From DASCOT01 sp965197275 (lineage in GTDB: Bacteria; Acidobacteriota; UBA890; WLXD01): a DNA stretch of 64,000 bases. The stretch is taken from assembly GCA_965197275.1 (NCBI GenBank), contig CBDAMQ010000033.1, forward strand, positions 124,001 to 188,000. The letters run 5' to 3'. The notes beneath the pieces are model-generated. The model was not told the origin of the DNA. It searched no databases and saw nothing but the letters and a program-made list of their open reading frames with translations. The position numbers and the translations under genes are program-made. This document shows, in pieces, positions 8,673 to 17,582 of the stretch. Each line of letters starts with the position of its first letter. The first letter of the stretch is position 1.

Positions 8673-9521
8673 ATGGAACCCTCTCGCGCCCGTGTTTGGG
8701 CCGCGTTCATCAAAGTCGAGCACACGCTGTTCTCGCTACCGATGCTAGTCGCGGGGGCTGTGTTGGCTGCCGGTGGTCGGCCTCCCCGGTCGGCGCTCAT
8801 CTGGGCGGTTGTCGCCGGTATCGGCGCGCGCACGCTGGCGATGGCGCTGAACCGGGTGATCGACCAGCGCCTCGATGCGGCGAATCCACGGACACGCGGT
8901 CGCGAGCTGCCGAGCGGCCAGATGAGCGTTGCGGAGGGTTGGGCGGTCGCTACCCTCGGCCTGGTGATCTATCTCGTCGGCTGTTCTCAGCTGCCGCCGC
9001 TCTGCTGGTGGCTGTCGCCTGTTCCGGTGGCCGTATTCGTGGGTTACCCGTACTTGAAGCGGCTGACGTCCCTGGCGCATTTCGGTGTCGGTCTGGCGCT
9101 GGCGCTAGCCCCTCTTGGCGCCCATGTGGCGGTCACCGGCAGCCTCCATACGGTCGCCCCGGTCCTGCTCCTGGCGCTGTTTACCCTGCTCTGGGTGGCC
9201 GGGTTCGACATCATCTACTCGACCCTCGACGAGGAGTTCGATCGTGGCGCCGGGCTCCATAGCCTCCCCTGCAAGCTGGGCAGCGCCACGGCGCTACGGA
9301 TCTCGGCAGCCGCACATCTGGTTGCGGTCGGAGCATTGCTGGTGCTGTACTTCGGCTACCTTGGCGGCGTCGTGTCAGCGGCGCTACTTGCCGGGGTGGC
9401 GATCTTGTTGGCGGCAGAGCAACGGTTGGCTGACCGGGTCAACCTGGCGTTCTTCCAGATCAACATCGTTGTCGGGTTTGTCGTGCTGGCGTTCGTAGCC
9501 GCCGGCCTCGCAGGCATCTAG
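8673..9521 (+). CDS. mqnP: UbiA-family prenyltransferase, probably of menaquinone synthesis
   Basis: Integral membrane enzyme that attaches the polyprenyl chain to an aromatic acid. In this context the acceptor is probably 1,4-dihydroxy-6-naphthoate. It has 282 residues with about eight membrane helices. The first Asp-rich motif is 'NRVIDQRLDAANPRTRGRELP' in shortened form N-R-x-x-D-x-x-x-D; the second is 'DIIYSTLDEEFD'. The frame is open upstream into the repeat at 8466, but ATG 8673 gives the normal UbiA N-terminus 'FIKVEHTLFSLPMLVAG'. UbiX, UbiD, MqnE, MqnA and MqnC follow on the same strand, the usual futalosine-pathway neighbourhood. Its stop lies in a CTAGTGGC sequence like the repeat end. 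Confidence 0.85.
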   Translation: MEPSRARVWAAFIKVEHTLFSLPMLVAGAVLAAGGRPPRSALIWAVVAGIGARTLAMALNRVIDQRLDAANPRTRGRELPSGQMSVAEGWAVATLGLVIYLVGCSQLPPLCWWLSPVPVAVFVGYPYLKRLTSLAHFGVGLALALAPLGAHVAVTGSLHTVAPVLLLALFTLLWVAGFDIIYSTLDEEFDRGAGLHSLPCKLGSATALRISAAAHLVAVGALLVLYFGYLGGVVSAALLAGVAILLAAEQRLADRVNLAFFQINIVVGFVVLAFVAAGLAGI

Positions 9522-9592
9522 TGGCTAGTACCAATGATCCGGAGCATGAAGTACTTGACCATGCGTGACACCGACGCCAGCGAGATGGGGTC

Positions 9593-10174
9593 GTGAGCGA
9601 GCGGCCGGCGCGAATCCTCGTCGGCGTGACGGGCGCCTCAGGGGCTCCCTACGCTGTCGAGTTGCTGCGTCGAGACCTCGGCGAGAAGTATCTCGTTCTC
9701 AGCAACTGGGGACGCATGGTGTTGAAGGAGGAAACCGGTCTTACCGAAGACGACCTGCGCCCGCTGACACGCCGAATATTCTCTGACAAGGACCTCGCCA
9801 ATGCGTTCGCATCGGGCTCCAACGCCTTCGATGCCATGGTGGTGATTCCATGCTCCCTGAGCACGATGGCCAAGATCGCCGCCGGCCTCGCCGATTCGCT
9901 GATCACTCGGGCGGCGATGGTGGCGTTGAAGGAACGGCGCCGTCTGGTGCTGGTGGTCAGGGAGGCCCCGTGGCCGACGAATGCGCTGGAAAACGCCGCG
10001 CGTCTCTCGCGCGACGGCGTCATCATCGTGCCGGCGTCGCCGCCCTTCTACCACCAACCTGCCGATATGGAGCAGCTCATCGAGCATTTCGTCGATAAGG
10101 TCGCGGCGACGCTGGGATCCGAGACGAGCCGCGCATGGCGGCCGGAGCAGCTCGAGACGGAGCCGGAGGAGTGA
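9593..10174 (+). CDS. ubiX: UbiX-family flavin prenyltransferase
   Basis: Makes prenylated FMN, the cofactor of UbiD-type decarboxylases, from FMN and dimethylallyl phosphate. It has 193 residues, the usual family length. N-terminal 'ILVGVTGASGAPYAVELL' is the phosphate/FMN loop. 'IPCSLSTMAKIAAGLADSLI' and 'RLVLVVREAPWPTNALEN' are the conserved C-terminal blocks. The start is GTG 9593. The stop overlaps the GTG start of the UbiD-like gene (GTGA), showing translational coupling and making a dedicated UbiX-UbiD pair. Confidence 0.92.
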   Translation: MSERPARILVGVTGASGAPYAVELLRRDLGEKYLVLSNWGRMVLKEETGLTEDDLRPLTRRIFSDKDLANAFASGSNAFDAMVVIPCSLSTMAKIAAGLADSLITRAAMVALKERRRLVLVVREAPWPTNALENAARLSRDGVIIVPASPPFYHQPADMEQLIEHFVDKVAATLGSETSRAWRPEQLETEPEE

Positions 10175-12054
10175 GCTTCAACGATCTACGTGGCTTTGTT
10201 GCCGCCCTGGAGAAGGCTAGTGAGCTGCGACGCGTTCAGGCGAGCGTCGACCCCCGACTCGAGATCACCGCGATTGCCGATCGAGTGGTCAAGGAAGGTG
10301 GTCCGGCGCTGTTGTTCGAGAACGTCGAGGGTGCCGCCTACCCGCTGCTGATCAATGCCCTCGGTAGCGAGCGTCGTATCAAGATGGCGCTAGGGCGGTC
10401 GGCCGACGAGATCGGCGCGATGCTGCTGGCCACCGCCAAGGGGCTCAACCCCCCGTCGCCGAGGGCGGTCTGGGATTTGCGGTCTAACTTGATGCAGCTG
10501 TTACCAATGCGGACGCGACGTGTGCGGCGGGCAGCTTGCCAGGAGGTCGTCGAGGAGCCCGACTTGCGGCAGTTCCCGGTGCAGACTTGCTGGCCGGGAG
10601 ACGGCGGCCCGTTCATCACTTTTGGCCTGGTGATCACCCGCGACCCGATCACCGGCGAACGCAATGTGGGCGTGTATCGCATCCAGGTTCACGACGCGGA
10701 CCTCACCGGGATGCACTGGCAGATCAACAAGGGCGGCGGGTTTCACTACGCCCGTGCCGAGGCGTTGGGTCAGCCGCTCCCGGTGGCGGTGGTGATCGGC
10801 GCTGACCCGGCGCTGCTGTTGTCGGCAGTCGCCGCCCTGCCAGAAGGCATGGACGAGATTGCCTTCTCGGGCATCCTGCGCCGCGCGCCCTGTCCGATGA
10901 TGCGCTGCGCCAGCATAGATCTGGAGGTGCCGGCCAACGCCGAGATCATCTTGGAGGGCGAGGTGCCACCGGTCGAAAGACGCATGGAAGGCCCTTTCGG
11001 CGACCACTTCGGCCACTACTCGCACGCGGCGCCCTTCCCGGTGTTCAAGGTCCGTCGCGTCACCCGCCGGCGGCGGCCCATCTACCTGTCTGCCGTCGTA
11101 GGGTTGCCGCCGCAGGAGGACAAGTTCATCGGCAACGCGACCCAGGAAATCCTCGGGCCGCTGATCAAGTTGATCCACCACGAGATCGTCGACCTGTGGG
11201 CGTACTTCGAGGCCGGCTTCCACAACCTGCTGGTGGTCTCGGTGCGTCAGCGCTTCTACAAGGAGGCGGTGAAGACCGCCCTGGCGCTGATGGGCACGGG
11301 TCAGCTGGCGTTGACCAAGTGCCTCGTGCTGGTGGACGAAGCGATTCCGGTGCGCGACTTCGCCGCCGTCCTACGCGCTGTGCGTTCCAACTTCGAGCCC
11401 GAGCGCGATTTCCTGCTGCTGCCCGGTGTGCCGCTCGACACACTCGATTTCACCAGCTATCGCATGAACCTGGGCAGCAAGATGATTCTCGACGCCACCA
11501 GTGGTCCGACCGAGGCCCTGCACGGGGCCCCTGGCGCCGATCGCGACGCCGTCCGGGCGGCGCTGGGTGCCGCCGCTGACGCGCCGGACATCAGCGCCGC
11601 GCTGAGCGACCCGACACGCTTTTCCGCCGGCGATGTCGCCGCCACAGAGCGTCGCAGCGGTCGTATTCCGGACCCGCGCAGCATCGATGATCGTGTATCG
11701 GCGTACCGCGTGCTCGAGGACGCTCTCATGCTGGTGCAGGTGAGGGCGGACGGGCGCGGGGTCGTCGAACGGCTTGTCGAAGTCGACCTGGGCCCCGTCC
11801 GAATGGTCGCAGCGCTGAGCGACGACGTTGATCTGGATGATCCCGACCAGCGGCTCTGGGGCCTGTTCACCCGCTTCGATTGCGCCCGCGACATCGTCTT
11901 CGAGCGTACCGAGTGCCGCGGGCCCTGGACCACCTGCTACGGCACGATGGGCATCGACGCGACCTTCAAGCCGGGCTATCCGGACCGCCTGACAATGCCG
12001 GACGAGACGCTCGCAGTGGTGCGCCGCAGATGGTCCGAATACGGGCTAGACTAG
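10171..12054 (+). CDS. ubiD: UbiD-family decarboxylase, probably menaquinone biosynthesis decarboxylase
   Basis: Prenyl-FMN-dependent decarboxylase, 627 residues from GTG 10171. The UbiD hallmark 'MEGPFGDHFGHYS' is near residue 280. 'SVRQRFYKEAVKTALALMG' and 'TSYRMNLGSKMILDATSG' are further family blocks. GTG 10171 overlaps the ubiX stop and follows GGAG; an ATG at 10135 in frame is possible but lies inside ubiX. In this gene order it probably removes the carboxyl of the prenylated naphthoate. The TAG stop at 12052-12054 is itself part of the CTAG end of the repeat copy at 12051. Confidence 0.88.
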   Translation: MSFNDLRGFVAALEKASELRRVQASVDPRLEITAIADRVVKEGGPALLFENVEGAAYPLLINALGSERRIKMALGRSADEIGAMLLATAKGLNPPSPRAVWDLRSNLMQLLPMRTRRVRRAACQEVVEEPDLRQFPVQTCWPGDGGPFITFGLVITRDPITGERNVGVYRIQVHDADLTGMHWQINKGGGFHYARAEALGQPLPVAVVIGADPALLLSAVAALPEGMDEIAFSGILRRAPCPMMRCASIDLEVPANAEIILEGEVPPVERRMEGPFGDHFGHYSHAAPFPVFKVRRVTRRRRPIYLSAVVGLPPQEDKFIGNATQEILGPLIKLIHHEIVDLWAYFEAGFHNLLVVSVRQRFYKEAVKTALALMGTGQLALTKCLVLVDEAIPVRDFAAVLRAVRSNFEPERDFLLLPGVPLDTLDFTSYRMNLGSKMILDATSGPTEALHGAPGADRDAVRAALGAAADAPDISAALSDPTRFSAGDVAATERRSGRIPDPRSIDDRVSAYRVLEDALMLVQVRADGRGVVERLVEVDLGPVRMVAALSDDVDLDDPDQRLWGLFTRFDCARDIVFERTECRGPWTTCYGTMGIDATFKPGYPDRLTMPDETLAVVRRRWSEYGLD

Positions 12055-12110
12055 TGGCCTGTAACAGATGCTCGTTGCCTATCGTGGTGGCGAAATGGGC
12101 CCGGATGCCG
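12051..12110 (+). repeat. Partial copy (one arm) of the CTAG-ended palindromic repeat (R2)
   Basis: CTAGTGGCCTGTAACAGATG is identical to the end of the 8321 copy. Similarity continues through about 60 bp (CGTTGC, TATCGTGGTGGCGAAATGGG, CCGGATGCC). There is no opposite arm. The first CTAG supplies the stop codon of the UbiD gene, and the copy ends 6 bp before the mqnE ATG. An ATG inside the repeat (12068) is in frame with mqnE and would add 16 residues. Confidence 0.8.
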
Positions 12111-12115
12111 AAACG

Positions 12116-13453
12116 ATGAATCGATCCAGCGATCCGCACCTGCAACGCGTGATCGACAAGGTGGCGGCACGCGAGCGCCTCGACCTCGGCGATGGATTGG
12201 CGATGCTGGCGACCGATGATGTCGTCGGTCTAGGGCGCGTCGCCAACGCCGAGAAAGAGCGTCGCACCGGTCCGTTCGTCGGCTTCGTGCTCAATCGCCA
12301 GATCAATCCCACGAACGTCTGTGTGCTGAGTTGCAAGTTCTGCGATTTCGCCGCCAAGAAGAACGACGATCACGCCTACGAGATGACGTTGGCGCAGATC
12401 CGCGAGCGCGTGCAAGAGCCGATCCGCGAGGTACACATCGTCGGCGGGCTGCACCCGGATTGGCCGTTCGAGCGCTACATCGAGGTACTCGAGACGATCC
12501 GGGACGCCAATCCGGGAGCGCAGATCAAGGCCTATACGGCGGTCGAGATCGACTTCTTTGCCCGACGCGAGAAGATTCCGGTGGAGGAAGTGTTCGATCG
12601 CCTTCAGGAGGCTGGTCTCGTAGCCATGCCGGGCGGCGGCGCCGAGGTTTTCTCGGAGCGCGTTCGGCGCCAGATGTACCGCGGCAAGATCGGGCACGAA
12701 CGCTGGCTGGAGATCCATGAGATCGCCCACGGCAGGGGGATTCGTACCAACGCCACGTTGCTGTACGGCCATATCGAGACGCACGAGGAGCGCGTCAACC
12801 ACATACTGCTGCTGCGTCAGCTGCAGGACCGCACGGGCGGGTTCTTCAGCTTCATCCCGCTGGCGTTCCAGCTCGGATACTCCAACATTGCCGAGCGCCC
12901 GGCTTCCGCCATCGAGGATCTCCGAACGATCGCTGCGGCCCGCCTGTTGCTCGACAACTTCCCGCATATCAAAGCCTATTGGGTGATGCTCGGAGAGGAG
13001 ACCGCGTCGATGGCGCTTCAATGGGGAGCGGACGATCTCGACGGCACCATTGGCGAAGAGCTCATCGCGCACGCAGCGTTGGCGAGCAGCCCTGCCGGGA
13101 TGACTACTCAGAAGCTCACCAAGATGATCCGCGAGGCCGGCCGAGTGCCGGTGCAGCGCGACGCCATGTATCGGATCATCGCCGTGTACCCGCCTCCGGA
13201 TCACACCGCCCACTGGTCGCAGCGAATGGAGATCGCCAGCGGCGACCCGATTGCGCTCCGCGGTCAGGTAGCGGAGCCACTGGCAGTGGACGTCGAAGGC
13301 TACGGGTTGCACAGCTGGAACCTGCTGGACGACAGCGCGTGCGAGGTGCGGCGCCTGGCGCAGACGCCGCTGCGTGTCGAGGCGGAGGGACACGCGCCCG
13401 GCACCCCGCCGTCAGTCGGTGAATCCGAGGCGTACGACGCCAGCCTGACATGA
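12116..13453 (+). CDS. mqnE: Aminofutalosine synthase (radical SAM)
   Basis: Radical SAM enzyme that joins 3-[(1-carboxyvinyl)oxy]benzoate to SAM-derived adenosine, giving aminofutalosine; second step of the futalosine menaquinone route. It has 445 residues from ATG 12116. The cluster motif is 'CVLSCKFC' (Cys at about 69, 73 and 76). Also present are 'HIVGGLHPDWPF', 'AMPGGGAEVFSERVR', 'TNATLLYGHIET' and 'FIPLAFQ', all typical of MqnE. An in-frame ATG at 12068 would start inside the repeat; I prefer 12116 because upstream residues match the repeat, not the family. Its stop overlaps mqnA (ATGA). Confidence 0.95.
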   Translation: MNRSSDPHLQRVIDKVAARERLDLGDGLAMLATDDVVGLGRVANAEKERRTGPFVGFVLNRQINPTNVCVLSCKFCDFAAKKNDDHAYEMTLAQIRERVQEPIREVHIVGGLHPDWPFERYIEVLETIRDANPGAQIKAYTAVEIDFFARREKIPVEEVFDRLQEAGLVAMPGGGAEVFSERVRRQMYRGKIGHERWLEIHEIAHGRGIRTNATLLYGHIETHEERVNHILLLRQLQDRTGGFFSFIPLAFQLGYSNIAERPASAIEDLRTIAAARLLLDNFPHIKAYWVMLGEETASMALQWGADDLDGTIGEELIAHAALASSPAGMTTQKLTKMIREAGRVPVQRDAMYRIIAVYPPPDHTAHWSQRMEIASGDPIALRGQVAEPLAVDVEGYGLHSWNLLDDSACEVRRLAQTPLRVEAEGHAPGTPPSVGESEAYDASLT

Positions 13454-14307
13454 GCTCGCTGCGAGTGGCGCGGATTCCGTACCTGAATTCGGTGCCGTTT
13501 TATCAGCACCTCGACGACGGCACTTTCGATCTGATCGACCTGCCGCCGCGCATGCTCGGCCAGGCGGCACGCCGTGGCGAGGTCGACGCCGGAATCATGT
13601 CGCTGTGCGACGCCTTCAGGAATCCCGAGTACGTCACGCTCGGCAGCCTCGGCGTCGCGTGTGATGGACCGGCGCATTCGGTATTGCTGTTCTCGCGTGT
13701 GTCGCCGGACCAGCTAGACGGCGCAAGCGTTGCGGTCACCGGTCAGACCAGCACTTCGTACCCTCTCCTGCGGCTTCTGCTGGAGCAGCGGTACGGAGCG
13801 CACGTCGCACGTTACGTGCGTCGTGACCAAGCCGACGAGGAGGACGACGCGGTCTTGTTGATCGGCGACGCTGCACTGAAGGAGGCGGCGTCGGCAGGGC
13901 TCGTACCCGGTAGCCGAGACTACGGCGGGGCGTCGATGAGCTTGGAGGGCGGGCGCTGGAACCAGGTGCTCGATCTCAGCGCTGCGTGGAGACAGTGGCA
14001 GGGTCAGCCGTTCGTGTTCGCCCGCTGGGTCGTGCGGCGCCAGGTCGCCTCGGCTGCCAGCGCGGAGTTGCTCGACCGGCTCGTAACGTCGCTGGAGCAA
14101 AGCCTGCGTGATTTGCGGCCTCTCGCCGCCAAATACGGCCCGCAGGCCGGGCTCGATGCCGCGGCGGCTTACGCCTACTTGATGGGGTTCACGTATCGGT
14201 TCGGGGCGCTGGAGACGGAAGCTATCGAGCGGTTCGGCACCCTGCTCTCCGCATCGTCCTGGTGGGAGGAGCGGCAGCCGCAACCGAGTGCGGAGACAAC
14301 CGCATGA
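13450..14307 (+). CDS. mqnA: Chorismate dehydratase
   Basis: Converts chorismate to 3-[(1-carboxyvinyl)oxy]benzoate, the first step of the futalosine pathway. It has 285 residues and a periplasmic-binding-protein-like fold. N-terminal 'VARIPYLNSVPFY' is the MqnA signature. 'VDAGIMSLCDAF' and 'LLIGDAALKEA' are further family motifs. ATG 13450 overlaps the mqnE stop and the gene's own TGA overlaps the mqnC ATG, so mqnE-mqnA-mqnC are tightly coupled. It competes with the pab genes at 29-32 kb for chorismate. Confidence 0.95.
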   Translation: MSSLRVARIPYLNSVPFYQHLDDGTFDLIDLPPRMLGQAARRGEVDAGIMSLCDAFRNPEYVTLGSLGVACDGPAHSVLLFSRVSPDQLDGASVAVTGQTSTSYPLLRLLLEQRYGAHVARYVRRDQADEEDDAVLLIGDAALKEAASAGLVPGSRDYGGASMSLEGGRWNQVLDLSAAWRQWQGQPFVFARWVVRRQVASAASAELLDRLVTSLEQSLRDLRPLAAKYGPQAGLDAAAAYAYLMGFTYRFGALETEAIERFGTLLSASSWWEERQPQPSAETTA

Positions 14308-15530
14308 CAGCCCCCGGCCTGGTCACCAAGGCCAACGAGGTGATGCGCGCGGCCCGTCAGGATGCTGCGGAGGGGAACTCCGGCATCGGTGCCGCGCCGG
14401 GCTGCGTGCTGGGCGATCTCCTCGCCGCCGGGACGGGTTCGGTGAGCATCGAGCAGATACGTGAAAAGGTCGACGCGGGCGCGCGCATAACTCCACAGGA
14501 GGGGCTCTGGTTGCTGACCGAGGGGCCGCTGGCGGAGCTCGGTGAGCTGGCCAACGTATGGCGCTTCCGGTACAACCCGGAGCGTCGCGTCACCTTTGTT
14601 GTCGATAGCAACCCGAACTACACCAACTTCTGCGACGCCGATTGCCTGTTTTGCGCCTTCTACCGCCGACCGGGCGATGCCAAAGAAGGCTACGCCCAGA
14701 CGATCGACGAGCTCATGGACACGATAGGTCGTTCGGTCGAGCTCGGTGCCACGACCGTCCTTCTCCAGGGTGGGCTGTACGACGAGCTGCCGTTCTCGTA
14801 CTACGTCGACGTAGTAGCGGCGTTCCGCGAACGCTTCCCTGACGTGCACCCGCACCTCTTTTCGGCCCCCGAGATCGGCAAGATGCGGGAGGTTTCCGGG
14901 CTCGGCTACGACGACATCTTCCGTGCTCTGGGCGACGCCGGTCTCACGACGATGCCTGGCGGCGGCGCCGAGCTCCTCTCTGACCGCGTGCGGGCTCGTA
15001 TTTCTCCCAAGAAGCAAAGTAGCCTCGAGTGGATCGACATCCATCGCGCCGCGCACCGGCAAGGGCTGCGAACCACCGCCACGCTGATGTACGGCCATGC
15101 CGAGCAGCCCGAAGACGTGATCGAACACCTGGAATGTTTGCGCCGCCTGCAGGACGAGGCCGACGGCGAGGGCTTCACGGCGTTCATTCCGTGGTCCTAC
15201 AAGGCAGTCAACACACCGATGCAGCGGCAGTTCCCCGACAGTGTCGGGCCGGCCGTCTACCTCCGCATGCTGGCGTTGGCCCGCATCTACCTCGATAACG
15301 TGCGCCACATACAAGCGTCGTGGTTCTCCGAGGGTAAGAAGGCGGGGCAGGTGGCGCTGCAGTTCGGCACCGACGATTTCGGCGGCACGCTGATCGAGGA
15401 GAACGTGTTGCACGAGGCAGCGCACGAGGTGAGGACTACCACCGAAGAGACGATCGAGCTCATCCGCGAGTCCGGGTTCACGCCGGCGCGCCGGCAAACT
15501 CCCCTCTACGATGTGGTTGAGACCTACTGA
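14304..15530 (+). CDS. mqnC: Cyclic dehypoxanthinyl futalosine synthase (radical SAM)
   Basis: Radical SAM enzyme that cyclises dehypoxanthine futalosine in menaquinone synthesis. It has 408 residues. The iron-sulfur motif is 'CDADCLFC' (Cys about 110, 114 and 117). 'TTVLLQGGLYDELPFSYYVD', 'TMPGGGAELLSDRVR', 'TATLMYGHAE' and 'FIPWSYK' are MqnC/MqnE family blocks, with 'FIPW' favouring MqnC. The start ATG overlaps the mqnA stop (ATGA). It is paralogous to MqnE three genes away, as usual. Confidence 0.95.
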   Translation: MTAPGLVTKANEVMRAARQDAAEGNSGIGAAPGCVLGDLLAAGTGSVSIEQIREKVDAGARITPQEGLWLLTEGPLAELGELANVWRFRYNPERRVTFVVDSNPNYTNFCDADCLFCAFYRRPGDAKEGYAQTIDELMDTIGRSVELGATTVLLQGGLYDELPFSYYVDVVAAFRERFPDVHPHLFSAPEIGKMREVSGLGYDDIFRALGDAGLTTMPGGGAELLSDRVRARISPKKQSSLEWIDIHRAAHRQGLRTTATLMYGHAEQPEDVIEHLECLRRLQDEADGEGFTAFIPWSYKAVNTPMQRQFPDSVGPAVYLRMLALARIYLDNVRHIQASWFSEGKKAGQVALQFGTDDFGGTLIEENVLHEAAHEVRTTTEETIELIRESGFTPARRQTPLYDVVETY

Positions 15531-15552
15531 CCTGAGGGGGCTCGGTCGGAGC

Positions 15553-16215
15553 GTGACGACGCCCCCGGCTCGACTGGCGCAGTGTGCCGGCGTCGCCGCG
15601 GGGATTCTCCTGGTGGCGGCCTGCGGCGGACGTGATGCATGGCTCAACGACCCGCTGCCGGAGCGCGGGCCGATCACCGATCCTGGCCCGCTGGCCCTCG
15701 ATGCGCCGCGGGTTCGCTTCACGACCACCGTCGGTGACATCGTGGTAGCACTGTATGAAGATCGCGCACCGGCTAGCGTCGCCAACTTCCTGCGTTATGT
15801 CGATGAGGGATTCTACGACGGCACGATCTTTCATCGCGTCGAACCACCGACCACGCTGCCGGTGATCCAGGGTGGTGGCTACGACCAGGATCTGAACGCA
15901 CGATCCACCCGCGGGCCCGTTGCCAGCGAGTCCGACAACGGTCTGGTGAACCTCCGTGGAACCGTGGCGCTCGCCCGGCGCGGTAGCGACTTCGATAGCG
16001 CGACATCACAGTTCTTCATCAACTATCTCGATAACCCGAGCCTCGATCACGTCAGCGCCGATCAGCCGGGCTACACGGTGTTTGGTCTCGTCGTCGAGGG
16101 GATCCGGGTCGTCGACCGGATCACGATGGTGCCCACCGCTGCGGCGCCGGCGACAACGCTGGGCTACGTGCCGATGGTGCCGGTGGTCATCGAGACGGCG
16201 CGGCGAGACCCCTAG
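15553..16215 (+). CDS. Lipoprotein cyclophilin-type peptidyl-prolyl isomerase
   Basis: Predicted outer-membrane or periplasmic proline isomerase of about 220 residues. Start GTG 15553 gives a signal sequence with lipobox 'LLVAAC' near residues 20-25; an in-frame ATG at 15511 overlaps mqnC. The cyclophilin core has 'FTTTVGDIVVALYEDRAPASV' in part, 'YDGTIFHRV' with the catalytic Arg block, 'VIQGGGY', and 'SQFFINYLDN'. It probably rides on the mqn transcript but has no known menaquinone role. A second cyclophilin domain occurs at 32.1-34.3 kb fused to HEAT repeats. Confidence 0.88.
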   Translation: MTTPPARLAQCAGVAAGILLVAACGGRDAWLNDPLPERGPITDPGPLALDAPRVRFTTTVGDIVVALYEDRAPASVANFLRYVDEGFYDGTIFHRVEPPTTLPVIQGGGYDQDLNARSTRGPVASESDNGLVNLRGTVALARRGSDFDSATSQFFINYLDNPSLDHVSADQPGYTVFGLVVEGIRVVDRITMVPTAAAPATTLGYVPMVPVVIETARRDP

Positions 16216-16232
16216 CAGGCCGTGGTGAGGCG

Positions 16233-17582
16233 CTACTGGCCGCGCGGCGGAGTGTCCTCGCCGAGACGAGCGCGCAGCCAGGCGTAGGCCTGTCCGGTTC
16301 GCAGGCGCAGGGCGGCGTCCTCGGGTCCGAATTGCACCGGGCCGACTGTCCCCGCAGCGCCCTCTGCGGCGCGCATGTAGGCGCGGCGTTGATCGGGATC
16401 GCCAGTGAGCAGCGCCCCGTATGCGAATCCGTCAGCCATCGGCGGCGACGCCGGGCAGGAGAGCGATTGATCGAGCAGTTGATGCAGTGCCTGTTCGGCC
16501 TGCCGATCGGGTCGCTGCGCCAGGCGCCTGGCCCAGGCGTAGCGGCCGAGGGTCTCCAGCACTAAGCCGGCATTCGTCGGGTCAGGTGCGCATGCGGCGG
16601 CATGCAGTGCCACGGCGGCGCCGCGCAGCCCGACCTGTGCTGCATGCAGATGAGCGGTCGAACCGCTGGCTTCCCAGATGTCGATCTGCGCTAGCGCGAG
16701 CCATGCGTTTGACACGCGACCGCTGCCACCGATGAGAGCTGCGCCAGTTGCCTCGAGCGCTTCCTCAACGCGAGGGTCTCCGGTGAGCCAGAAGTACAGC
16801 AGCGCCCCACGGATTCGCTCGCCCAGGCCGGTATCGCTCGCCGCTGCTACGCGCTGTGCTGCGGCACGCAGCCAGCCGGCTTCGCTACCCTCGCTGCCGA
16901 GCCAGCTGGCCAGCAGACCGAAGGCCGGGTCCCAGTTGTCGCTGGCCGCCAATGCAGCCTGCGCCACGTCCGCGTCGGTGGCGCTGAGGGCTATCGGTCC
17001 CAGAGCCAGTGAATCCTGATACCACGACGGTTCGGCGGTCGCCACCAGCGGGTTCGAGAAGTCCAGGAACTCACGTACCTCGCCGGTGCGGCCAGCGCGA
17101 AACTGCAGGAATAGCTCTGCAGTGGCACAGCCGCCGCCGACCGCAGCCATGTCGATGTCGACGGCACCCGAGCCTGCGAGACTGATCGTGCGCACGGTGC
17201 GGTCTGAGGCCGGCATCGCTCCGACGGTTACGCTCCAGCCCAGGGCACCGATTTCGGCCCACGCGACGCTCTCATCGGTCCAGAATGACCGCCGGTCGAG
17301 CTCGGCGCTCCAGGTGTCGCCGTCAGCCTGTCGAACGAGGCGTGCGACGCTGCGAGCGTCGACAGGAAACGATTCCCCGGGAAGCCAGGCATTCTCGGCG
17401 CCTCCGGGCGCCATTCCGATGGCGGCGCGCAATGGATCGCCCAGCGTCTCCACCGGGATATGAAGCTGTGCGGTGTCGGTCGCCTCAACCCCGCAGGTGC
17501 GTACCAGCGTTCGTACCCACGGCTGATCCCGGTAGGCATGCAGCCAGACGACAACGCGGCGGAGCTGTGTGCGGGCGCGGTC
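16233..17582 (-). CDS. C-terminal part of a frameshifted secreted RIFT-barrel (PcRGLX/YetA-like) protein
   Basis: This reading frame continues the protein that starts at 18241; the switch lies at about 17570-17582. The sequence joins naturally at 'LRRVVVWLHAYRDQPWVRT', typical of the beta-rich middle part, and passes into an alpha-helical, toroid-like region ('NWDPAFGLLASWLG', 'VSNAWLALAQIDIWEASG', 'ALLTGDPDQRRAYMRAA'). Together the two frames give about 670 residues. The open frame formally extends to 18389, but upstream of the switch it is Arg/Ser-rich shadow sequence. Function unknown; the family contains polysaccharide-acting proteins. Confidence 0.65.
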   Translation of the reverse strand, partial: DRARTQLRRVVVWLHAYRDQPWVRTLVRTCGVEATDTAQLHIPVETLGDPLRAAIGMAPGGAENAWLPGESFPVDARSVARLVRQADGDTWSAELDRRSFWTDESVAWAEIGALGWSVTVGAMPASDRTVRTISLAGSGAVDIDMAAVGGGCATAELFLQFRAGRTGEVREFLDFSNPLVATAEPSWYQDSLALGPIALSATDADVAQAALAASDNWDPAFGLLASWLGSEGSEAGWLRAAAQRVAAASDTGLGERIRGALLYFWLTGDPRVEEALEATGAALIGGSGRVSNAWLALAQIDIWEASGSTAHLHAAQVGLRGAAVALHAAACAPDPTNAGLVLETLGRYAWARRLAQRPDRQAEQALHQLLDQSLSCPASPPMADGFAYGALLTGDPDQRRAYMRAAEGAAGTVGPVQFGPEDAALRLRTGQAYAWLRARLGEDTPPRGQ

